64,000 nucleotides of DNA from Eimeria necatrix (taxonomy: Eukaryota > Apicomplexa > Conoidasida > Eucoccidiorida > Eimeriidae). Positions 54,451-64,000 of the stretch are shown here, one piece after another (the first letter of the stretch is position 1; the number at the start of each line of letters is the position of its first letter). The position numbers and the translations under genes were made by a program. The DNA lies in assembly GCF_000499385.1 (NCBI RefSeq), contig NW_013651882.1, positions 1-64,000 of the forward strand, read 5' to 3'. The notes beneath the pieces are model-generated. The model had not been told where the DNA came from. It did not search any database and was given only the letters and a program-made list of their open reading frames with translations.

Positions 54451-57400
54451 CTTGATCGCTGCAGTTGCTTCTTGCCTAATGGATAATAAAGCGGCCGAGA
54501 ATGGAGACAATGGAGATGAAGATTTGCTGCTTGTACTGGGCTTCCCTGCCTGCTGCAATGCGGCAAAGATATTGCAGTGCTCCGCAAATGTGTCTCTGTC
54601 AGCGAACATGGCAGGCGTTTCGATGGAACCAGACTGTATTGGCTTGCTGTTCTGTAGCCTTTGCAACAACGAAGTAACGTCAATAACCTCAACGGTCGTC
54701 GTGTACTCTGTCTGAAACGCTGTTGCTCCCTCCTTCGTTTCCTGGTACGGCGTTGCAACGTCAGCCGAAGACACCTCTGGCTGCACTGCCGGTTTCCTGC
54801 TAGCTCGAAACTTCCTACGCTCCATTTTTCTACCCTTAACCTTTCTTATAGGTTCCCTAGGTGGCAACGGAAGGAGCAATGTTGCAGCAGCTCGCTGCAT
54901 GTCTTGCCATTCAATCAAGAGCTGCTTGGGCCGATCCGCAAGCAAGTCCTCCCGGCCTGCATGGAGACCCGAAACTGTCAAGTCTTTTACCATGTATGTA
55001 TCGTCCACCTGATAGCCACTCATGCGGTAGTACTCCCGCGAGCCGATACCCGCTATCACAGCCATGCGGTGGTACCCTGAATCGTAGCAGCAAATATCTT
55101 CTTACGTTGGAATATTAGCGTCGTTGCTGTAAGGCCATAAGAACGTCCACCCACAAAATATGGCACTTTTCCCGTGTCACTCATTACTGCCTATATCCCG
55201 TAAACAGCCCACTCTATCTTCAGTGATAAAATCCAACCAGCCATAGTTAAGTGCTCCGCCCACATCCTGTGTCAGGCGCCTCACTATTTACTAGTGGGGG
55301 TCAACAATTTTCCTCTGTGATTTAGCAGCGAAGTAAAAATGTAGCTTTAAGTATGAGCGCATTCTCGCATCATCAAAATGTTACTCGTACGTGGATTAGC
55401 ATGCAGAACACCAACGCATGCTGCAAACCTCCCATTTCTTCTAAGCATAACATGTAGGATGGACAGGGAGTTTTACCGTTGGCCAAGGCCAAAATTTCTG
55501 CTGCTTGTATCAAGCGTCTGCCAAATCCAGCGTGCTGCGGTCTTAAGTCACCGCTGCTCTTTGCTTCTCCGTGCGGAACTAAACACCCTGCACACAAATA
55601 CGAGACATAGGCATTCGTAAACTTGCATGAAGTGGCATGGCTAGCGGCGACTCGAGGGCAGTGCACTACACAAATCGAACGGCGAGCGCGGAGCGGCCAA
55701 ACAGTATACAAGTTCTCAAGGGGAAGGTAGAGCATGCAAATACACTGAAATATACTACCAGACGGCAGCAAAACTGAAAAGCAGCATGAAGTTCACAGAA
55801 ACGGGGGGAAAAAGTTGAAGAAGGGCTCACCATACACGTGCAACTCTCGCAGCAGTGCTGCGCCATTCAATACGCTGAAAGGACAGTCTCTTGAGCTTCG
55901 CCGCGCACGAAGTCTTAGCCGGAGAAATCCAAATATTGTCTTCCTATCGGGTGTCTCAAAAGACACAAAATACTCCACGCCTCCATTTGTTTCGTAGCGG
56001 CGAATGCACAGCTCCGCGATACTGCAGACAATCATGAAAATGCAAACCTCCGTGACGCTTCCGCAAGAGCATGGATGAATGCCAAGAGTGGGCTCGGCTA
56101 ACAGGCACAGCTGAGGTACCAAACGCCGCAGGAGAGCAAAATGTAATCGTTCATAGTAACGCCTCGATTAGGCCTATTCGCGTGCTGTGTTTCCGTATTC
56201 TACTGATGTTAATGAAGACAATAAAGATGAGATCACTGACTGGGCCTTACCCCAAATCGAACTGCGCGTCCTTGACTTCGCGGCAGCGAATGCATCTGCA
56301 ACGCAAGTGGCGGTGTTGGAGCTCTCTAGAAAGCTCTTGTCTGAAGCACACACCGGTTGCCGACAGATAACTTCTCGCAAGCCGCAACCTACGCGACTGC
56401 TTATTACGCGCAACTCGACATGACAGTACAGAATATCTACAGACAAGCGCGCGTAATTACAACAGACCACACGCGCGTATCCCCTCAAAACAAAGTTTAC
56501 AAACTCACTTAGTGCACAAATTGTGTCCATATGTCGAAATATATGCCACCAATTACTATGTATGCATCTGCGTTAAACCATAAGCCCACGGGGAATAACA
56601 ATGCACTGGACGTCTCAGCCTACCGGAGATTTGTGATGCTGTTTCCTCCAATGATAGATTGGTTTGGGATGTCTCGCACCACTCTATTTAGTCGAATCCA
56701 CGGATGTACTGCTGCCTTGACAGAACAAATAAGGGATAATAAGGTATCCCCGTCTGTATCTGCATATGGAACAAACTTCCCCTCCTTATACCATTGCTGC
56801 ATTCAGTGCACAATCAGGACGGCAATGGCAGTTCACTGTGGTGGCTATATAATCTATTAACTGTCTCACAATCCTAGTCACACAATTATATTAAGGCGAT
56901 CAAATTGCTCCTGCTGCACCTTGTTCAACGCTTCGCTGAACTGCCTGACTGAAAACCAATGAGAATATGCCGCCTTGCCGCCTTCAACGGGCAAAATGTG
57001 TGGTGACACAAGAATTTTACCTCTATCGTTGAAAAGGGCGTCACTTCACACGGGTATATTTTCCACTGGTCTGCTTGGAGATCGGGGGAGCAGAGCGCAT
57101 AGTGAAACATTTGGCGGTCTAAATCTGGGTTACTCGATGGCAGATCTGGCATAAGATGCACGTCCACCTGTAATTAGTGCAAGCCCGCCACCGCAGGTCC
57201 CAAGGAATAATTTAATAATCGCTTTCATACAGTGGCTTATTCGTGTCTGCTTGTGGACCCTGTGCAAAGGCGTGGTTCTATGGGCGGGCCGTGGAACAAG
57301 CACCTTGAATCCCGCATCCTTGAGCATTCGGATAGCCTTTATTGCGTCCCTGCGAGTGCAGCCTCTGTTGATGTACTGCAGCACATTGTCATCCACGTGC

Positions 57401-58933
57401 TGCACGCCAATCTGGACACGAGTACATCCAAAACGTCGTAGCCGGCGCAACTCGTAGCGTGTAATAAAGTCAGGTCGAGTTTCCTGCACACTCAAGCTGT
57501 CAGTCAATCAGTATTACAATCGAAGTTATATTTTCACAGCATAACAGTGGAATCAAGAACTTCCTGAAGCTGCGCCTCATGACCTTAGCAGCACTGCTGG
57601 ACCTATTTGTGGGCGGCAGCGCACCAAAGTTAGTCCTACAATACGGCAGTCCGCTGTCTCATTTAGGCTCTGCTCCTCTTCTAAGGAGAGGCTGCATCCA
57701 GCAAAAAAGCACAGCAGCCACGCACCTTACAACACCGCACAATTCATTCCTTCTCAACTGCAACTTGGCTGACACAGGCGTGAATCCTGTATGGTGGAAA
57801 AGAACGGGACAAAACGGCTTACGGTTGCCGAACTGGCTCTGGTGCTCCGAAGACATTAGCAGCGTAGTAGATGTCGCGGATGAACTCCTCCTGGTAGTCT
57901 TGGGGATATCTAGAGTTGCGGCAAAAATACATTGCATGGTATATGCTCATGCAACTAAGTACGCAGGCTCCTCGTTACGCAAATTAAGTCTAGTTGCAAC
58001 AGCGATGAGCCCTCACCCGCTCCACGTGCCTCCAAGAACAAGAATTTCAATCTTGTCAACGACATGGCCATTCCGCTTTAGCGTCTCTGCTCTGTCTTTA
58101 AACTGTTTCAGGGGGCTCCACCCGTTTTGGTTTGCTCGCAGCACTGCCGGTTCAGTTGATAGATACGATCGCGGTTGCCCCGGCTCATTTGGACAGTAGT
58201 GGCAGTCTTGCGGGCAGGAAAAACGCCCTGGTGCCGTCAGCACCGTAATCACAATAACGCCACTGTTTGTACGCACGGCTTTTCTTCGCATCAAGCTCTC
58301 TAGCATTGGATCGCGCAGACGGTTTGCAGGGCCCCCAAATTCCGTTTCTTCCTGGTTGCATAAACCCAGAGACGCGTCCCCTTGGCATTGCTCGAGATTG
58401 GCCTCTGCAGCAATGAAACGATTGTACGCAGTCACCAGCTGCGCTTTAGCTGGCGCAACCTTGTACTTTTTCCTAAGGGATTGCATAGCAGCATCGAACT
58501 CTCTGCTTGTTTTGGGCTTCATCTTAAGCAAATCCGCGAGAAAGGCGCTCGCAGTCTCGTCCTGCATTTCATTCTTCACGCCTGGGTCATATGTTTCCCA
58601 TTCTTGCATACACTTTCTGAAGGACTCCAGGTGCTTCCTTCTGTGGGGATCCTCCAGATCTTCCTTTACGAGCCTTTTTACATCACCACAACGGGCTTCG
58701 AAACCTGGACAAGTGGCAGGGAACCACGAATGCAAGGTCTCTTCTTCTATAGCATCATTGTTATCTACTAAGTCAACGGGCTCGGAAGGACCAGTTTGAG
58801 GCTCCAGATTTTGATTAGTTGGCATTGCTTCATGCGCCGAGGGTGCGCTGGAGGTAATCATTGCCGCTAGGGCGGCGTTTACTCCCTCCTCTATTCGTTT
58901 AAGGCGAATGCCTTCAGGGTGTTGATGCGACAC
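54370..58933 (-). CDS. Elp3-type radical SAM / GNAT acetyltransferase with C-terminal membrane anchor
   Basis: Elp3 is the catalytic Elongator subunit, using SAM and acetyl-CoA, mainly for tRNA wobble-uridine modification. Exons, read downwards: 58933-58017, 57909-57823, 57691-57625, 57483-57304, 57167-57021, 56796-56624, 56340-56251, 56021-55831, 55587-55477, 55076-54370; all phases agree (at least 889 residues). The Fe-S cluster motif is SCPQDCHYC (CX3CX2C), followed by LVLGGTWS, ETRPDF, IGVQH, MPDLP, KIYPCEV and CRCIRCREV. The GNAT part has YETNGGVEYFVS, RELHVYG, HAGFGRRLI and GIGSREYYRMSGYQ. A ~170-residue extension ends in a hydrophobic span (LFFVATVTGAVAAGLLWF) and ARRRH. The true start is unresolved: the frame is open above 58933 (encoding VWILDHQSAADIPN) to about 58975 without an ATG, so an upstream exon probably exists. 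There is a 91-residue-plus acidic N-terminal region before the conserved part. Confidence 0.93.
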
Positions 58934-59370
58934 AGTTATGTTGGGAATATCGGCTGCTGATTGGTGATCAAGTATCCATACGCCTTCCTTATGCTCTCAA
59001 AGAAAGCATAATGGGAAGCCTCGGGAAAGGAGGAGAGCCAGTTACAAACGATCAGGCATTGAAATATGCGTCATCTAGGCAGACTCCTACTTGGATGAGA
59101 TACCTGAGAGCTACAAATGTTACAGGCCGACTTACAATAGTTGCACTAGAACATAGAGAACAGGAAACGAAGAGACACTGCCGAAGCTACGTAATGAATG
59201 ACCCGTCATTCTCTTCGCGATAAGGAAAATAAAAAATATGCTCAGTTTATTCATGACGTATCAAGTGTAAAATAAGCGACGGCCACTCTTCCGGGCTTCC
59301 GCGTACTAGCGCTCCACCGGCAGGCTTGTGGGGCCAGACTACGTCGTGCATAGAGACTGGTAAAGGGGAG

Positions 59371-59706
59371 TCATATTCTGCTCTGACAATGTTTATATTG
59401 CATCATTTCGCCTTCAGGCGATAATAAAAAACCGTCTGGCAGTGCTACTGCTTCTTCATGGAGTTCTTGCTCCTGTTTGCGGTACTCGACTTCCACCTTG
59501 TCTACGCCGATCCTCAACAAGAAGGGCCCACTGATCACTCTACAGCCTCCTTCAGCAAGGTCGTTGTCTAGAGATTTCTCCAGTGTCAAAGTCTCGTTGC
59601 TTTTTACGCTGGGAGTGAAGCTTCCCGAGACCCTCCGCACTGCTCGCAAGAGCGCAACAGACGAGAGCTCCCGGCCCCTCCACCGTTTGATAGAGGCATA
59701 GTGCAT
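59371..59706 (-). CDS. Small unidentified open frame
   Basis: ATG at 59706 opens 111 codons ending at 59371. The product is basic at the N-terminus (YASIKRWRGRELSS) and acidic later (LEKSLDNDLAEGG, VEYRKQEQELHEEAVAL); no domain is recognised. It sits between the Elp3 and protease genes on the same strand. It may be an independent small gene or a 3' exon of the protease reached by splicing from a GCCA|GTAAAC donor near 60283. Confidence 0.4.
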   Translation of the reverse strand: MHYASIKRWRGRELSSVALLRAVRRVSGSFTPSVKSNETLTLEKSLDNDLAEGGCRVISGPFLLRIGVDKVEVEYRKQEQELHEEAVALPDGFLLSPEGEMMQYKHCQSRI

Positions 59707-60269
59707 GCTAGAAGCACTGCAACTAGTTGATGTTAACTATACTTTGCTTCGCCCTCTGAAAGCTCATGCGATTTCAACTAAGTGGAGGACAAAGGCCGGG
59801 CAAAGTTCGTCCCCGAGACACAACTAATCCACAACTAAACTACGGCCGCAAGCACCCGTCTGGGCTACGGCGCGTATGGCTAGAGACAAAATGAAGGTGC
59901 AAATGTACGCGGTGCGAGCGGATGTCCACAGTAAATATGCTTTCCGTCTGTGCGCATACATACAGTATAACAATAGTGTGAGGCAAAAGAACAGAGCGGC
60001 GTTCTACTCGTGTGCAACCAGCATTTAGGAGCTGGTAAGCCGACTGGCAACTCAATCACTCGGACTCACAAGCACACAAACGTCCGCAGTCTTGCGCAAC
60101 GAAAAACACAGCGCTACATGCAGCGCGTCCTGGTCCCGAAGTGCGCTGTTGCTAACCCCATATGAATCAAAAGAAGTCAACCCATCCCTGAGTTCACTGG
60201 TTCTTTATGAGTCAAATGCGGAAGGTGCCGCGGCAACTGATCCTAAAAACAAAACGGCCACGAGGTTGT

Positions 60270-63200
60270 TCAGTGGAACCTAAGTTTACTGGCCGGGCTG
60301 TCCCTGTGTTCTGAGCTGCATTGTCTTTCTGCACCGTTGATTCTGCTGTAAAAGAGGCAGTAGGCCTCTGCAGAAAGAACTTCCCCGTCCGATACGGGGA
60401 GAACCAATCCATCATCGAAGCGAAACCACTGCAGGGCAAAGATAGCCAGACAGTCACGGGGATGACGACACACGGGTTGACGACATATGCCGAACCAAGC
60501 GAAAATCAAGCCTACCAGCATACGGCAGGTGCGGCTGTCTACAAAAATGGGTAAACTTACCTCTGTGCCGTCTTCGTCTCCTTCGGATATTACTGATCTC
60601 AACTGTCTAAACGGCGATTCATGCGCAACCCCTCGTGGAGATGACCCTGAGGCATGAGCCAAGGTCGGGCAGGTAGGATGCCTCAAAGAGGGGCAGGCGA
60701 AGCTTGTAATGCTCCTTAGAAGGCCAATGCGCTTGAGAAATTCAGATGGCGAACACGCCGAGCTTCGGGGGGTCTCAGGACGTCCGGAAGCTGCCCCAGC
60801 AGCTGATGAAAGACCGACAGGGAGCATGAATCTCTTCCGTCGGACATATGCCACGTAGTGGCCCGACTGACAACTGCTGCCGTTGTGTTCAATCACCGCA
60901 ATCAAACGAAAGGTGGCAGATCCCCTGCATGACAGAACAAAGTGTACCTTTAAACTCTCAATTCCTTGTTAGCGTGGGGTGGTCCCAGAAAAGAACGCAG
61001 TCACCACTCACTGATTAAAATCAGGCAATATACGTAGAAAACTAACTCAGTACATAGAGCTGCAAGGGAAGGAGAATATAACTATTCTAATTTGCGCGTT
61101 AATTCCTTCTGCAATGTGCGCCGAACCCCTTCGTTTTCATGACAAGTTCATCGAGCGGGAATTCCACGCGAGTCCGTCTCTTTTGACCGGAGGCAGAAAA
61201 CCGCTTTATCTGCACCAATAAAACTCTGGGTGGATGCGTGTATCTGATGGTCCTATGTGCCTTGCAAGCAGCGGTGTGACAACTGCTGCAGCTGAAGTCG
61301 AGCTCCTCAGCGCCAAAGAAGTCTTCCAATAAATCGTTCAGGGACACTCGCTGGGCAATCAAGGGGAGAGGCAAAGACAAATCCCACGCTGGCTCGAATA
61401 TGAACAAAGAGCGCTTGCACCACGCACACTGAATTTCGCTGCAAAGCTGCAGACACGCAGCAGAAACGCGCATACAGTCCCAACAATAAAATGTGATTCG
61501 CCACAAGCCATTCAATGAAATACAATTCAAAATACAAGTACACCGGACCACTAACTACATGTGTCTATGCTCTGAAAACTGTCTAGCCTTAATCTAAACT
61601 CAAACAAAAGAACCGTGAGCTTTAGATACGCAAGTTCTTGCCTGTCCAGCAAAAAAGTCTGCCATGGGGGACTCTTGCTCTTTGAGGTACTCCCTCCACT
61701 TTTTCTCAGCAAGTTCTGCGTTCTTCATACCGTCTCTGACTGCTTCTCCTGGATCTCCACTCTCTCCTGCCTCACCCGTAAAGCTGGGTGAACACAAAGA
61801 GCTGGGCCTGCTGCAAGGTTCCTGCAGGCGTTTGCAGAAAGACGCTCCATTGGCCACTTTCTCAGGGCTCATATCGCCTGACTTTGTTTCATACCCCATC
61901 AGGTTCCTCTGCTTGCCGTCAGCAACGGTAGGCGGAGAGCGGACAGGACCCGAAGTCATCAGAACCGAAGGCTCTAGAGCATCGCCATGAGACCCTGCCT
62001 GTAGCTGCAACAGCTGTTCTGCTGCTGCTGCTTCTTCTCTCTGCTGCAGCAGGCAAAAGAGAAACAACTAACTCGTGCGGCAAGAATGCGCGTAGTACGC
62101 TGTTTAACCGTTTACTCGTGTGGCAAAATACCTCAAGAGGGCACGCTCACAGGTGCACCTGCCAGGCTTCCAGCCCATGATACCATGATACCAACGGCAG
62201 CAATAACGCAAGAACCCACCAATCTGCAACTTTTGAGTATTTCATGAATTAAATCGATGAGGCTCCTAAGGAACTCATGGCAGTCTTGTTGCTGCTGCAT
62301 GTTGCAATCATTAAGAAGGAGACCTGCAAGAGGAGCCACGAGAGCTTTCCTGAATCTTTCCGGCCGAATGGTGCCGGGCTGCACAGAAACTACTTGTTGG
62401 AGCTGCTGGTGCTGCTCTGGTTTGCAAGTGGCAGCAGAATTTGATTCTCTCGGTCTCTGAGCGGCCAACCCTTCGGTGGGTTGATCTGCGCTCGCTAGAG
62501 GCCGAATGCTGGGACAGCACCTGGACATACACATCCACCATATAAACAAATTACCATTAGTCCCCCAAAATTGTAGCCGGACATATACACTTAACGACAA
62601 AGTCAACAGAGAGGGGACTTCACTCTTAGCTCACGTCAGCCTGCATAGCAAAGTGAAGAATTCTCTAAGAAGAAATCGTCGCTGGTTCTCGTCAAGAGAT
62701 CCGAGACACTCTGGCTGATGCTTGCTCCTTCTTTGTTGCTGGAGGCGCAGCTGCCGCAGTAGATGCTGGTAATGTGGCCGCTGACGCTGCAGCGACTCCC
62801 ATTGCTGCAAAGCCTGTGACCGTCCATGGTGTTGCTCGAGTTCTTGAGGCTGCTGACCTTGAGCTTCTTCACTCTGTGGTGACGCAGTTGTGCTACTACA
62901 GGCCGCAGCTGCCGCAGCAATAACCGCACCGTCGTCTTCTCCGGGAAGCTTGTCACACTCCCTGGAACTTTTCCAGTGGGTTCCACTAAAGCCTGGCTCT
63001 GGTGGCAAGCCAGCTTGAAGCGACGCTACGAAGCAGGGAATGCCAGCAAGTGCTTGGAGAGCCGCGTTAAGAAAACACGTGTTTTTGAGGTTGGCAAGAC
63101 CGCGAGGGAAAAGCGACCCATCATCTGTGCAAACAGATGGCCGAAAAAAGAACAAGCATCACAAAAAACGTAAACCCTATTCATCTTTCAACCCAAAAAC

Positions 63201-63965
63201 CCAAAAGCTGAAAAATCGCTGAAGAGAGGGTGAGCCTAAAAGTCACAAAGCACGTTGATGTAAATGCCAATCATCTCTGAGCTTCCCTCTACAAAACTTC
63301 ACCGTGGCGCTGAATGTACCTGGCGGCACCTCCTGCTGTTTTCTCCTTGCTTTGTACTGAGAAGGGGTAAGGGAAGGGGAGTTTTCCCTTTGAATTTCCA
63401 TTCTGCGCTGTGCCGCCTCCCCAAAACAGCCCATAGAGAAGGCCATACGTTGCAACCTGCTAGGAGCCCTTCGCGATCCTCCCCATTCCATGCCACTGCT
63501 GCTGCTGTTAAGGGCAGCGCCTCTATCCTTCTTCTCGTCTGCTGGCTGCAGCAGGCAGCATGACTCCCACTCGATGTCGTCTTGCTCCTGCTGCTGGTGC
63601 TGTTGTTGGTGTTCCTGTTTCTCATCCTTCCTGTTTTGCAACTGAGTTTGTTGCGGTGTTTCCGATTGGTTACTTCTGCTGCTGCTTTTGCGCCTTAACC
63701 ACGCTGTGCGCTCCTTCCCGTGGGATCTATGTTTCATAAGCAAACCCAAAGCAAGCCGTCGGACAAAGTCCCGAGGCTTCTGCGGCTGCTGCACATGCGT
63801 TTCTTGCTGCGGTTGGTTCTGTCCCTGTTTTTGCACAGTTTCGCATTGCCCGTCCGGATGCTGCTGCAGCATACACCGCAGCTCATTTTGCCTTTGCGTT
63901 CCGTTGTGTTCCTTCTGTTGAAAAGCGCCGTGCAAGTCCAGCCCAGTACTCGCAGGGGGAAGCAT
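60270..63965 (-). CDS. Ubiquitin-specific protease (USP/UBP family, C19)
   Basis: It removes ubiquitin from proteins. Exons, read downwards: 63965-63254 (start possibly outside the window), 63124-62635, 62520-62220, 62043-61642, 61446-61127, 60924-60561, 60428-60270. The Cys box is GLANLKNTCFLNAALQAL, followed by QQDCHEFLRSLIDLIHE (the usual Ala is Cys here). Then come GQLCSEIQCAWCKR and FSCSSCHTAACK, the paired Cys of the zinc-finger-like insert, and VLLVQIKRFS. The His box is HNGSSCQSGHYVAYVR and the end is WFRFDDGLV...AYCLFYSRI, so Cys, His and Asp catalytic residues are all present. The first ~240 residues are Gln-rich low complexity, and Gln/Ala runs interrupt the catalytic core. The exon 1 donor (CAAC|GTGCTT) is the weakest join; the frame stays open to the window edge above ATG 63965. 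Confidence 0.9.
61447..61641 (-). other. GC-AG intron in the USP gene
   Basis: The donor is GGACAG|GCAAGA and the acceptor GTGTCTGCAG. Joining here gives ADFFAGQLCSEIQCAWC, which matches the conserved F-x-G-x-L-x-S...C-x-x-C pattern of USPs, so the GC donor is supported by protein similarity. No GT donor nearby keeps the frame. Confidence 0.75.
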
Positions 63966-64000
63966 CTCGTCTGCAATCACGGTGCTTACGGCAGTTTTCT

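Overview
The window is nuclear DNA of a coccidian apicomplexan, most likely Eimeriidae (Eimeria or Cyclospora type). The evidence is: genes split by many short GT-AG introns; CAG/CTG-rich coding sequence giving Gln and Ala runs; an alanyl-tRNA synthetase with an apicoplast-type leader; and an Elp3 acetyltransferase ending in a membrane anchor, an arrangement known from Toxoplasma. The species cannot be fixed from sequence alone. No bacterial, plasmid, phage or CRISPR features were seen.

Layout. 0-14.5 kb: one copy of an unknown gene family (2.7-4.6 kb), then a gene-poor stretch with unresolved exon-like segments on + at about 5.3-7.9 kb and on - at about 13.7-14.1 kb. 14.9-23.1 kb (+): 18-exon alanyl-tRNA synthetase. 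24.4-26.8 kb (-): an eight-exon protein with two RRM domains. 28.3-31.7 kb (-): a large, mostly intronless P-loop protein. 32-34.7 kb (-): two poorly resolved small gene candidates. 34.8-54.3 kb: low-gene-density DNA holding three more family copies in tandem on + (38.6, 43.8 and 50.1 kb). 54.4-58.9 kb (-): ten-exon Elp3. 59.4-59.7 kb (-): a small unknown ORF. 60.3-64 kb (-): a ubiquitin-specific protease whose 5' end is at or beyond the window edge.

The most unusual content is the four-member family. All copies are on +, have two exons joined at a phase-0 intron, and share one plan: a recessed hydrophobic segment at about residues 57-84; an R-[RL]-L-[AS] motif about 14-18 residues after it, at residues 87-101; a long fast-diverging low-complexity region; and a conserved C-terminal domain of about 200 residues encoded by exon 2. 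In three copies the motif is RRLA (RRLAE in one), which matches the Toxoplasma ASP5/TEXEL export signal RRLxx. The inference is a lineage-specific family of secreted or exported proteins. The conserved domain is one I do not recognise.

The other identified genes are unrelated housekeeping functions: translation in cytosol and apicoplast, RNA binding, acetylation or tRNA modification, and deubiquitination. Exon boundaries were set by hand from frame continuity, splice consensus and family similarity; wherever I could check, the exon phases add up.
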